The notes below the pieces were generated by a model that did no database searches, was not told the origin of the DNA, and worked only from the letters and a program-made list of their open reading frames with translations. From Hyalella azteca (taxonomy: Eukaryota; Arthropoda; Malacostraca; Amphipoda; Hyalellidae): 64,000 nucleotides of DNA. Below, piece after piece: positions 23,201-33,602 of the stretch (position 1 is its first letter; every line of letters starts with the position of its first letter). The DNA is taken from positions 217,818-281,817 of the forward strand of contig NW_025939293.1 of the NCBI RefSeq assembly GCF_000764305.2, written 5' to 3'. Both the position numbers and the translations under genes were made by a program.

Positions 23201-25383
23201 AGGAATAAGAAGATTATCAATAAAAAGCATGCTCTGATATTAAATCAAATTTGCATATATATATATACATATATAAAGTCATAAATCCACTTTACCGGAC
23301 TTTAATTATTTTTTTTTTTTTCTAAATTGCAAAAAATATATAGAAAAAAACTTGACCTGGCTGGACCTAACCTCAGTAAAACGGTCTCTAGCAACCTAAA
23401 GAAGGGTTTTAGACACACCTAACCCTAACTCTAACCCTAACCTAACGAGGTTGGCTTTTTTTGGTGTCTGGTAATGTAGTTCATTTATTTTCGTGTCCGA
23501 TATTTAAGTAAAAACTAATTGCAGAGTTAATTACCAGACTTGATTTTGTCCGGTTTTGTACCCCCTGTCCGCTAATGTTACCAATTTTGTCCGGTAATTG
23601 TTCGAAATTCTTATATATATATATACTTGAATATATATAAATACCTACATGACAATTTATTTCACTTACCATTGAATAGGAATTACTTCCTCCCATGTCA
23701 TCTCCCCTAGCATCACTCGCAGCATTTTCTGTGCATCATATGGAGGGCCTTGATCAATTCTGGAAATCATAGAATTCAAACTGAATTTTTATCATTTTTC
23801 AACAATCAACAATCAAGTTGTACAAGAAAGCAATTCAAGAAGTCCTGAACATTCAAGAAGTCCTGAACATTCAAGAAGTCCTGAACATTCAAGAAGTCCT
23901 GAACATTCAAGAAGTCCTGAACATTCAAGAAGTCCCAAACATTCAAGAAGTCCCAAACATTCAAAAAGTCCTGAACAATCAAGAAGTCCTGAACATTCAT
24001 GAAGTTCTAAACATTCAAAAAGTCCTGAACATTCAAGAACTCTTGATTCCTGAATCAATCGCAACACAATCATCCACATAATTGGAGCAAAAAGTTGGTC
24101 TTTGGCTGAACATATTTCAAAGCTTACATGTCACATGGCTGCAACTCAAGCCACTAACCATTTATTTATTTATTGAAAAAAGTTGTTACCTTGATGGCTC
24201 AAGGAAAAGCTCCATATTTTTTTAAATTTATATATTTACTAGCCTGTAATCCTTTAGATTCAAAAAGTCATCAATCGCAACACAGTCCTCTATATAACGG
24301 GAGGAAAAGGTTGGTCTTTGGCTGATGGTAATTCTGTCTGGGATACCAAGATGAATGGTGTGAGGACCATAAGGTGAAGGCATCATTACACCACCATGTC
24401 CCTGGAACAAGATTCAAGCAAGAGCAGTTAAAAATTATACATGGTGATAATTTAGGTTTAGTTATTATCAACTTGAATAATCACAACATAAAAGAGCCTT
24501 AGTCAGTAATTATATGAATGTTTCAACAGTTACATTGTTTAACTATTATTTAATAGAAATCACAATAAAACCTGATGAGTCATTGAGTGATATCCAAATT
24601 ATAGCTTGATTAGCTTCATTTGGCATATTTTCAGCATGGCATGGGTATTAATTCTTTCAATGAGGCATTGTTAAAATATGTTCATTAGGAAAGCACATAT
24701 GGTTGGGTGACTAAATTGGAATATGGTTTGCTCATTAATGCTTTGGAATGGCTGTGTATTAACCGATTCTTTCTACCCCAAGTAATGTACATGTGAGACA
24801 CTGCTTTCTATTTACTTATGACAGCAGAATAAAGTTAGCCTTTCAGTCATACAGATCCTATGCCCTTTCTCCAATATGATACAATTATTAAGACAATCCA
24901 AGATATTTCATGGATTCCTCTGCCCTAACAAAATTTAGAGTCACCCCAGCTTCTGGTAATCCAAATTAGAAGCTGCCGTGTCTGTAAATTTTCACTGGTT
25001 GGTAAGAACTTTCAAGCTAGGTATCTGGTCAATTTCAACAGCCTCAACTGTTTTCAACTGTCTGAACTGTTCAACTTCTAAATATTCACAATATTTTCAG
25101 ACACTTTGAGACCTCATTTGTCTGTACCTAATGGAACAAATTCAATAACCAGTAAGATGATTACAAATAATCATCATAACTTGTAGAATTTTTGCAATTT
25201 CAAGATATATTCAAAACAAACATATAACAGGAGAGAAAAAATTGCATGAGCTATGAAAGTGTAACTTACCTCAATGAGGGCCTTGATTCTAGGCTTTTCT
25301 GGGCAGTCGTACATTGAGAATGCGAAGGGTTCCCCGTAAGTGCCAGTAAATACAGGCAGGAACTGAGGTTCGTTCTCACCCAT
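14299..25383 (-). CDS. TERF2IP: RAP1/TERF2IP-like telomere protein with BRCT and two Myb domains (10 exons)
   Basis: RAP1 is a shelterin component that protects telomeres and regulates transcription. Minus-strand exons: 25383-25270, 24401-24244, 23759-23670, 22179-22069, 21515-21398, 20860-20742, 19928-17239, 16838-16687, 15802-15649, 14888-14299. All phases agree and sum to 4,296 bp, 1,431 residues. Residues ~5-91 form a RAP1-type BRCT (FAFSMYDCPEK, LIEGHGGVMM, SSRYIEDCVAIDDFLNLKDY), matching vertebrate RAP1 in order and spacing. A Pro and Ser run follows. Myb 1 is at ~158-225 (RRDYSNEDRENIVKF, KMWENM, TWHSLKEHFKKKII). Residues ~237-1133 are a disordered Ser/Glu-rich linker in one 2,690-bp exon. 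Myb 2 is at ~1155-1225 (RWRKFTKQEDMLILKFILE, NMWMHM, SWHSVKERYRKIII). The tail is basic (ends KRKSLKKKKLS). No RCT domain is recognisable. Intron 2 needs a GC donor. Human RAP1 has 399 residues and one Myb. Upstream noncoding exons are possible. Confidence 0.88.
15787..16432. repeat. 24-bp minisatellite in RAP1 intron 8
   Basis: About 26 copies of a 24-bp unit (aacaaaagttgttcaagacgt plus cgt) run up to the acceptor of the second half of Myb 2. The central copies (about 15900-16180) are nearly identical and the outer ones degenerate, as expected from unequal exchange. Confidence 0.95.
20129..20350 (+). CDS. Possible small gene nested in RAP1 intron 6, opposite strand
   Basis: On the strand opposite RAP1, inside its intron 6, lies an open frame with ATG at 20141 or 20150 and stop at 20348-20350. 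It encodes about 67-69 residues (NSIVHQLAQMREEARLLEAA, then EEFFDVHSYLSCPP). It is clearly richer in GC than the surrounding intron and has a helix-like charged centre, both of which suggest real coding sequence. I do not recognise the family. It might be a small nested gene, an exon of one, or a retrocopy fragment. Confidence 0.35.
20870..21120. repeat. Tandem duplication (~126 bp) in RAP1 intron 5
   Basis: Two adjacent copies begin at gagaccaacattagagacc (20870) and gaggccaacattagcaacc (20996). They share tgcatacact, ttagtatcttta and the segment tgtggaccattctttgcttt. They lie immediately upstream, in transcript sense, of the acceptor of the exon carrying the second half of Myb 1. Confidence 0.85.
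23417..23452. repeat. Interstitial telomere-like repeat in RAP1 intron 3
   Basis: A short run of cctaaccctaactctaaccc then taacctaacg gives mixed TTAGG and TTAGGG units when read on the other strand. TTAGG is the usual arthropod telomere unit and TTAGGG the vertebrate and widespread animal one. Only about five units are present. Confidence 0.6.
23827..24045. repeat. 18-bp minisatellite in RAP1 intron 2
   Basis: About 12 copies of an 18-bp unit (aagtcctgaacattcaag) occupy the intron between the two halves of the BRCT region. The unit is a multiple of three, so it gives open frames on both strands that are not genes. Confidence 0.95.
24055..24112 (-). pseudogene. Decayed partial copy of RAP1 BRCT exon 2
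   Basis: The segment with aatcgcaacacaatcatcca and aaaagttggtctttggctga closely matches positions about 24270-24335 inside exon 2 (aatcgcaacacagtcctcta, aaaggttggtctttggctga). It is a partial tandem duplicate of the exon lying in the following intron, with changes that disrupt the frame and no splice sites of its own. Confidence 0.7.
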
Positions 25384-26015
25384 TATATGAGTTTTTGTCT
25401 AACCTATCTGTGAGTAAAATTTATATATTTTATAATAATGAGTGGTTACCTGAAAGTATAAATACACATGAGGACAACTTATTGGATTTTTCATTATAGA
25501 CAAAAATGGTTCAAATATCATGGAATGATGACCGGAAGTACTAAACGCTAGACATCAAAAATGTCCATTGCCAGTTTCATCTCAATTTACAAGTTCTTAA
25601 TCAAAACACATTAACAAACATACGGTACGGTACTTTTCAACACTTATAATAAAAATATATTGTAGTTTAAAGCTAGCACGTGTGGCTAGGTATATCAAGC
25701 AATCAATCAGCATTCATTTTCATTTGTCTTTTTATTTAAAGTTTATACCTATTAAACATTCAGTCATAACATAATCAACTCCCTGTTAATTTCCAATAGT
25801 CACCATGTTTAATGAGAACTAATGATCTTTGTAGTTTCAGTACAGAAATTTCAGTCATCCAGTGTATAGATTCCAGTATTTAGGTAATGTGTTATTTAGA
25901 ATGAATATTGAATGATTATAATAAGTCAAATTTCATAAGTTGTACATAAAAATTAGCCAATTTCATAATATTATAGGTTATAATAAAATATTGTAATAAA
26001 TTATATATTGTAATA
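25384..26015. other. Upstream region of RAP1
   Basis: AT-rich sequence upstream of the RAP1 start codon. It should contain the promoter or a 5' UTR intron, but I see no distinctive motif. The TA-flanked element at 26018 sits about 640 bp upstream of the start codon. Confidence 0.4.
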
Positions 26016-26017
26016 TA

Positions 26018-27325
26018 CCGTCAACCGGGGCTACTCGGGACGATTTCAAACGTTTTTCATTCATAACTTCTTACCATGAAACATTTCATAAACAAGTTTA
26101 GGCTCATTTCAAAGCTCTTTGCAAGGGCTATTGCATGGCTTCTCCAAAAAAATTCCATATGCTATTTGTAAGGTGCCAGAAGTAAAAAAAGAGTGTCCCA
26201 AGTAGCCCTGTCGAACAGGGCTACTCAGGACACTTGGAATAAATCTTAATTTTAAAACATTTGAAACATGCAGATTGCAGAGTGTACTCATCCATTACTA
26301 ACAGTACTCTGAAGTCCTCCTCTTTCATTGTAGATGATGTAGAGGTAGAATGAATGAGATTTTCTGTGATTTTTACTTGTTTTTTCTTTATTGATATGAT
26401 ATTACCATATACATTAATTACCGTATTATTGATGCGATATTACCGTATCCATGAACAGGCCATTGAGAATTTCAACTACCTTGTCCACTGCAAGCTTCAT
26501 ATCAAGCAAGCCTTATAGCATTTTTTCTGTATCTGTAAGCTTACAGGACGGCTTGTAATTTCACACTATTTTAATTGGGTTAAGTGAATTTACAATAAAA
26601 AAAGATTGTGAAAAACATACCTGAAGCAGAAAGGAATGTTTTAGTGACAACCATCATATGTTTAGGAGAAATAAATCATAGTTTAGGTCAATTACTTTTC
26701 ATTCTATGATGCCTGGTGCACAATTCTATATATGACATTCTATGCACAATTTTGTGATGACCGACGATGCACTAATATTTTGATAAGTGAATTTTTTTTT
26801 GCTGATCAAGGTAAATGTAATCAATATTCTTTGTTTTTAATCAATTTTTTTCTTAACTGGAGCCTTTGCTAACTGAGGTCCTACTGTAAATGTGTTTTTG
26901 AGGGGTGTCCTAAATAGCCCCAGGGGGGGGGGTGTCCTGAGTAGCCCTGCCATGCAGAAATGGCTGCCATTTTTTTTATTGAGGTATGTAAATTCTGCAA
27001 ATAAAGTTTTCATGCTGAAACTTGTCTGCCACTTTTCTCTAAGCAAAATTTTTTAATACGGCAAATATTTTTTTTACTACAGACCTTAGCAGCAGTAACT
27101 TTTCAAGATATAGTTTTTCACCATTTCTTCAGGAATTTTTTAAAGCTAGTAAATGTAGTATTTTTGAACTTCCTTTATACTACATAGATAAGAAAAATGT
27201 TGAAGTTTATGCCACTATATTTAGTTTTTCAATATTCCAATTAGTTTTGATACTAAAACAGTTTTACGCTGTCTTGGAGGACTGTCCCGAGTTACCCGCC
27301 CGTCCCGAGTAGCCCCGGTTGATGG
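26018..27325. mobile_element. Non-autonomous DNA transposon, TA-flanked, 25-bp inverted ends
   Basis: The left end (CCGTCAACCGGGGCTACTCG, then GGACG) and the reverse complement of the right end match at 24 of 25 positions. Both are flanked by TA, the target duplication typical of Tc1/mariner-type elements. The 1.3-kb interior has no transposase frame. It holds extra partial copies of the terminal motif near 26190-26232 (an internal inverted pair) and 26905-26950. Confidence 0.8.
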
Positions 27326-27623
27326 TAATGATCTTTATTTAATTATAGCGATGTTGAAATGTTTTTTTAGTCCGCTTCTAGATCATTAATGTTTTTATAT
27401 ACATCCTCATATTGTTAGGGACACTTGCAGCGTTCATCAGATCTTAAATGTAAAAGTTTAATAGGTACAAGTTTGTATGAATAATGCCATTCAATATCGT
27501 TAGCTACATTACATTGAGTATGAAATATGGGAATGGCAATGATTAATTTATCTGAAGCAACCTTTACGAAATTAGCGTCAAACAACCAAACAGCTGTCAT
27601 GTCAACCGGAAATCGAACACCAC

Positions 27624-27712
27624 TGCAGAGAGTATTCTATGCAGCTAATGAATTTTGCAAACTTTGCTGGAAGAGAGATTGTCGAATTTTAGAAAAAAGG
27701 CAGGATAATTGA
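27624..27712 (+). other. Weak coding-like segment of unknown nature
   Basis: A short open frame from the in-frame ATG at 27600 reads STGNRTPLQRVFYAANEF then CKLCWKRDC and ends at 27710-27712. The Cys-x2-Cys pattern and composition look somewhat protein-like, but there is no other support. It may be an exon or transposon remnant. Confidence 0.12.
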
Positions 27713-28295
27713 TAATTCAATGAAGGGTGGAGGCAGAACTGCAATCTTGATACTCTATTGCGATTTGTGCTATGATAATCTACGTAACAACTTTCATATT
27801 ATAGTTATAATTTTTTGCACATTCAAAGCATACATGACATAACTTAATGCACCCAGATTTGGAAACCATAATTGCTCAAATGAGGCAAAAATAAACGACA
27901 GACCATTGACTCACCTTTCAAATATAGATTTATATTTTGTATCACATAGTCTAATAATGCTCTGTAATTATGCCATATTGACTTAATTTGTATAGTCCAT
28001 TTACGTGCATTGTTATTTTGTATTGATTGTGTCTATTTCACCTTCCGGGGGAATGTTGGCAAAGTAGTCCTGACGTTGACATACAGGTTTGTACCTACTT
28101 GCCACAACCAGTCAATCATTAGTAGGCATTGATGGCACATCTTGAGCAATGTCACCTTTTCTAGTTCTGTGATTAATGTTTGCTTGAATTGTGATCTATG
28201 AAAGAATCTTCATATCCAACCGCAACACAATGCGGATATACGTTTGTGTGTACAGTGTGTGATAGACTAATAGCATTGTCGCGTCCATATTTAAA

Positions 28296-29213
28296 CTATT
28301 TTAGCCTTGCTGGAGTACGGCGCATGGCACATCTTTTTTACCAGCATAGTACGGCACAGCGCGCAGGTTTATTAAAAGACAATTTAGATTCCCTCACACC
28401 TGGCACATCTTCCTGACCATGGGCGCGGCTATAAATGTAAATTAGATTCTGTGCCATATATTCTGAGGAGTCATTTAATGATTTAAGAGAACATTGCAAA
28501 TTGCAATTGATAGAATATAGTGTTAGCCATAAGAACATAGTGGCAAAGCAGAGAGTTTTTAGACCCTCCCTCAAGTTCATTTTTGGGTCCTATAAGTAGA
28601 CCAGTAAAGTATCATGGATCCCAGCAGTATCTTACATAAGAAATTGGTTTAAATCTAGGGTAAATGAGGAAATTAAAAATGAACTGATTCTAAAAAATCT
28701 GGTTTGTCACTATGCATAAGAAGCTGCTAATATTGGCAAAGTCCCTCGTTCAACTTTGACCAACCAATCCCCAATGTGCCGGCCGTCATGTAAAAAATTT
28801 AGGACAGTCTACTGCTCTACTCTTTCATTTATGGAGGGGTCAGATTTAGTATCCTACATTATTCTGCTATCAGACTGGGGCTTCCCATTATGCCAGTATG
28901 GATCTGCATTTTTTGGATAAAAATTACTTTAACAAACAGGGTCACACTTTACGCAAGTTCAAGGGTCGCACCTCTATCAAGCATCATTGGTTTTTTTAAG
29001 AATGCTCAAGAGTCCAGATCTCATGGGCATAGTGGCAAACCACAGCTTTTTTAGAATCATCTCATTTCAATTTCCTCATTTACCCCATGGTCAGGAAGAT
29101 GTGCCAGGTGCGCGGGAATTTATTTTGTCATTTTAACGACCTGCGCGGTGCGCCGTACTACGTTGGTAAAAAAATGCGCCGTGCGCCGTACTTTAGAAAG
29201 CTAAAATAGTTCT
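28296..29213. mobile_element. Foldback-type element with long inverted arms
   Basis: Arms at 28296-28421 and 29085-29213 are inverted copies (gtacggcgca, ctggcacatcttcctgacca and complements). Inside these, 28640-28740 pairs with about 28990-29080. The whole could fold into one long hairpin. A third relative of the inner arm lies at 29550-29705. No coding sequence is seen. Confidence 0.65.
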
Positions 29214-29571
29214 ACTATTTTAGTCAACAACCTTACTTTTTTTCTAAATAGTTGGCCAAAGACTGAGAAATATATTAAATGCAAGAATTTCAATCTAAAT
29301 GTATCGGCAAGATCTTCTGAAGGCAAAAATTTGGCTTCTGAAGCGTCACCAAAGATCTTGCAATATTTATCCACTCTCTGCACAGTGGGATGCTACAGGC
29401 TTGTTAGTGATTTCAGTCCTGTCTTACCCCATCTGACTATACCACTGCCGCCCCCCGTTCTATGGGGCGTGGTGCAGTAGAAAATGGAGGTACAAAGATG
29501 GGTGTAAAAAAAATACCAGCATTATAATACTTAAGTAATTGGTTTAAATCTTGAGTTTTTGAGGAAATTAA

Positions 29572-29705
29572 AAATGATTCCAAAAAAGCTCTGGTTTGCC
29601 ACTGCTGGGCATAATGTTGAATTTGGCCACAAAATCAAAAAACTGATTCCAAAAAAGCTCTGGTTTGCCACTGCTGGGCATAATGTTGAATTTGGCCACA
29701 AAATC
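29572..29705. repeat. 69-bp tandem duplication
   Basis: Two essentially identical adjacent 69-bp units carry ccaaaaaagctctggtttgc and ataatgttgaatttggccac. They resemble the inner arm of the neighbouring foldback element, so they are probably derived from it. Confidence 0.85.
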
Positions 29706-30558
29706 ATTTTAACTACGTTTTTAGTTTTTACTGTGTTTTAACACGTGTGGCAAAAGTCCCCCCATCGTACCGCTGCCGACCGAGTGATCACGGTGTGCGG
29801 GTGTGACATCGGGCGGCATCGGCCACCCTGACCCAGCTAAAGAGCTAATTTAAAAATATATATTAAAGAAAAAAAGTTACATAATTTAGACATGACATAT
29901 TTAAAGAAGAACATTTCGGTAATATATTAACAAATTTACAATCGCCTGCAACGCCTCATTCCTATTTTGTAGGAATTTGATTAGCAGAAAGCAGAAACTA
30001 GTGTAATTTGGCCGAAGTCACCTCATCCCCAGTTGACTTGACGCCCGGTTGACGCCGGTAACATCTTTGATGAATAAAAGACGAAAATATATTGATAATT
30101 TCCGCACATATTGTACTTTAGAATAACAAAGGCATTACATTTATGAAATATCAGTTAGAATTACACAAAACTATTGATAAAAGTTTCCTTTCATTTGTGA
30201 AAACTAGAAGTTCGCTCTAAACATACAGAATCTTGAGAATGCACTTGGCTATTTATTTATTATTTCGTGTTTCGCGGCACTCGCTTATGTTCCCAAGTTG
30301 CCAACAGCCTGAACAGAACTTGAGTTTTATTGTTACCAACTGCCATTCAGTGTTGATAAATCTTTAAATGGCTTTCAAGCTAAAAAGATATCTATTCAAG
30401 TCAGATCTAACTTGGCATTCTTCTTTTGATGCTAAAAATTCAGCATCATTCAGTTTTATTTCCGGTAGGAAATAAATAATATTTGAGAAAGTACTTTTCA
30501 TAAATACAAAATACTATTCTAATTCAATCATTGTAATACTGCTGCACACCTGCATATC

Positions 30559-31660
30559 ACGTCTCGGACAGATTTACGACAGGACTCGCAGCCGGTCTCC
30601 CCAAATTCAGTGATTTGTCCGAGACGTCAGATCACGTCTCGGACAAATTTACGGCTGGACTCGCTGCCGGTCTACCCAAATTCAACCGAATCGACACTTC
30701 AGCGAACTTTTGCATTCGAGCTCGCAGGCGAGTTCGCTGAAGTGTCGATTCGTTACACCGAACACGTATTCATTAGGACGTAGCTGTGATGTTTAGCACG
30801 TGAAATTTTTTGAAATTGTACCTCCATTCGTGAGTTATATGGCGATACGAGCCGAAATTCGCAGTGAGCTAGAAGTTTCTCCTAAAATACTGAACAGATT
30901 TGAACGAAACTCCGTATATGAATACCTAGCCTCCCAACATAATAATAATAAAATAATAATAGCGGTTTCAGCGTTTTGTGGGCCGTAGGCCTGTCGCCGT
31001 TTCGTAACATCGCAGAATATTCCCAGCATTTTGAGGTCTCGAACTCGCAACTCACTGCTACAATCATAATAACGATGCTGCTCTGCCCAACCGCCCGGCC
31101 TCCTTGCCGATTCTGACCAGAAACTTGCGCGCGGAGAGCTGGTATCGAACCCGCGCCTATCTGCGCCAACCTTTGTACTCAAACTTTAACCACACGGCTC
31201 TTGACATTTTTTTTCAATTTTGCCTTCGTTCGCGCGTTATACAGATAAACGAAGAAACGACCGGCATTTCTCAGGCCGATTTTTAAACTTGAATTGACCA
31301 AGGGCCGTATCCGTAAAGCCGTATAACTCGCTAACGAAGGCAAAATTAAAAAAAAATTGTCACGAGCTAAACATCGCCGTTGGGAAGTTAGGTTTGTGTA
31401 TTCAAAGTTTCGTTCAAATCTGTATAGTAGTTTAGAATAAATTTCTTGCTCACTGCGAATTTCGTCACGTATCGCCATATAAACTTACGAATGAAGGTGA
31501 AATTACAAAAAATTTTACTAGTTATACATCACCGTTACGTCCTAATGAATACGTGTACCAAGTTTCATCAAGCTACGTTCATTACTTTGGGAGAAATTCT
31601 TTGCTCACTGAATTTGGGAAGACCAGCCGCGAGACGGGCCGTAAATTTGTCCGAGACATA
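30559..31660. mobile_element. Foldback element copy 2, with a nested SINE
   Basis: Same family as 243-1359. The left end occurs twice (30559 and 30633), the first as a solo mini-copy ending in its own inverted end at about 30630. The right end is at 31605-31660. A tRNA-derived SINE is inserted at about 30940-31195. Next to the left end, 30693-30755 holds a separate 20-bp inverted repeat (gaatcgacacttcagcgaac). Confidence 0.75.
30938..31195 (-). mobile_element. tRNA-derived SINE copy 1
   Basis: On the minus strand a tRNA-like head carries an A-box-like gagccgtgtggttaaag and a B box (cgggttcgataccag). A body (gtttctggtcagaatcggc, aggaggccgggcgg), a gcgacaggcctacgg-type 3' region and an ATT-repeat tail follow. 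Inserted in a foldback element. Confidence 0.8.
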
Positions 31661-33008
31661 ATTTGCAGTGACCAATAAATTCCTTCTAAACTACTGAACA
31701 TCTGAACGAAACTTTGAATATACAAACCTAACCTCCGAAAGGTGATGTTTAGCTCGTGGTAGTTTTTTCGATTTTACTTTTTTTAGTTCTTTTCCATTTC
31801 ACCTTTATTTGCGAGTTATACAGCAATACGGGTTCAAAATGACCAAGAAATTTCTCCTAAACTACTGAACATACGTATTTGAACGAAAATTTGAATGTGC
31901 ATTATTTCTAAAAACCTGTTTAGCTCGTGATTATTTTTTTCGATTTGGCCTTCGTTTGCAAGTTATTCGGCTATATGTACACGGCTCTTTGTCAATGCAA
32001 ATTAAAAATCGGCCTCAGAAATGCCGGTCGGTTTTCCGTATAAACGTGTAACTCGGGAACGAAGGCAAAATCGAAAAAATTGTCACGAGCTAAACATCAC
32101 CGATGGGAGGTTAGGTTTGTATATCAAAATTTCATTCAAATATATTCAGTAGTTTAGGAGAGATTTCTTGGTCACTGCGAATTTCGGCCCGTTTTGCACT
32201 ATAACTAGCGAATGAAGATGAAATGAAAAAAAAAACTTGTGAACGAAAATAAAATCAAAAAAAATTGTCATGAGCTTAACATCACCGTTGGAAGGTTAAG
32301 AATGTATATTCAAATTTTCGATCAAATCTGTTCTGTAGTTTAAATATATTTCTTGGTCACAACAAATTTTGGCCCGAATTGCCGTACAATTCACGAATGA
32401 AGGTGAAATGGAAAAAATTTTCACGAGCCAAACATCACAGTTAGGTTCTGATGCATCCGTGTACCAAGTTTCATGGAGCTGCGTTCATTAGTTTGGGAGA
32501 TATTCCTCGAGCACTGAGTTAGGAGATTGGCCTTTTAATAATATAATAATAATAATAATAATAGCTGTTTCAGCGTTTATTAAGCCTGTCGCCGATCCTT
32601 AACATCGCAGAACATTCGCAGCATTTTGCGGTCTCGAACTCGCAACTCACTGCTACAATTCGGCTTTGCTTTAACCGCCCGGCCTCCTCGCCGATTCTGA
32701 CCAGAAACTATCACACAGAGCTGGGATCGAACCCGCGCCTCTCTGCGCCAATCTTAGTACTCTGAACTTTAACCACTGGGCCACCGCTAGTGGAAGCACT
32801 GTATCATGATTAAAATCTCGCAATGACGTTTAAGTAAGGTCTGAAGAATTCACTTCGCCTAATTATGAATGCTAGTTTGGCATGAAATCATTCTCCTGAA
32901 AATAGTTTCAGTGAAGCATCATTAGCCCAACCTTAAATGTTTGGCTGCCAACCTCGAGACCGGCCGCGAGACCGGCCGCAAGTCTGGCCGTAAAATTTTC
33001 CGAGACCT
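31661..33008. mobile_element. Foldback element copy 3, left end lost, with a nested SINE
   Basis: Further inverted and direct copies of the family subrepeat run from 31665 to 32525. A SINE interrupts the element at about 32528-32795. The right terminal motif, with gagaccggccgcgagaccgg and a final ttttccgagacc, appears at 32950-33008. No matching left terminus is visible. Confidence 0.65.
32528..32795 (-). mobile_element. tRNA-derived SINE copy 2
   Basis: Best-preserved copy. Minus-strand head ggcccagtggttaaag (A box), cgcgggttcgatcccagc (B box), the shared body, then ggatcggcgacaggcttaat and an (ATT)n tail. It interrupts a foldback element, so the SINE was active after that element inserted. 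Confidence 0.85.
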
Positions 33009-33524
33009 CCAGACAGTCACGTTAACAGATTAGGACAGCGCGGACCCAACATGGTACGCTGCATACACGATACTCACGTTCAATATTTCATTGCATGGAC
33101 TTGAACCTCGGTGTAGATTTGGATTTGGAGCGTGGTGACACTGATCAGATCTTCAGACGTCAGGCCTTTGTATCGGCTGGCTGCCACGCGTCACGCATTC
33201 ATTTTAAAATTATTTATAGGCATAAGGAGGGGTGGAAAAGGAGCCAGTAACAGGATTCAAGATATTGGGACAAGATTTAGAGCGCAGAGATGGTTCGTGT
33301 AAAGCATTAGATGAAAATAATAGGTTGATGAAATAAAAGAAACAGGGGATGATAGAGGAGAGGGATGATAATTTCAATATAAATAGGTTGTTTTGTTGGT
33401 TATTGCTAGGTCCCACTTATTGCACGGTAGTTTTGGACATTTGTCACCCAAATACTGTTAGCTTCCAAAACACTATATAATACTTTGTTTCTCTTTATAT
33501 TTTATTGTTATTACTATTAATATA

Positions 33525-33598
33525 ATTATACTATACTATTATTATAACTATACTATAATAGTATACTATTATAGTATACTATTATATGCTTATAATTA
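33525..33598. repeat. TA-rich simple repeat
   Basis: Repeated tatactattatag units next to the 3' end of the LINE remnant, perhaps an expanded retrotransposon tail. Confidence 0.8.
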
Positions 33599-33602
33599 TT
33601 GC

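Noticed and set aside
23806..24081. Repetitive open frames on both strands (NIQEVL- and NVQDFL-type repeats)
   Set aside because: They come from an 18-bp minisatellite, whose unit is a multiple of three and so stays open in several frames; it lies in a RAP1 intron.
30835..31182. Open frames with PGGWAEQH or GAGSIPALRAQ segments
   Set aside because: These lie across the tRNA-derived SINE and recur in the other SINE copies.
32690..32790. Possible functional tRNA gene, from A and B boxes
   Set aside because: The tRNA-like head lacks a complete cloverleaf and is joined to a SINE body and tail; it recurs at 31150 and 54300.
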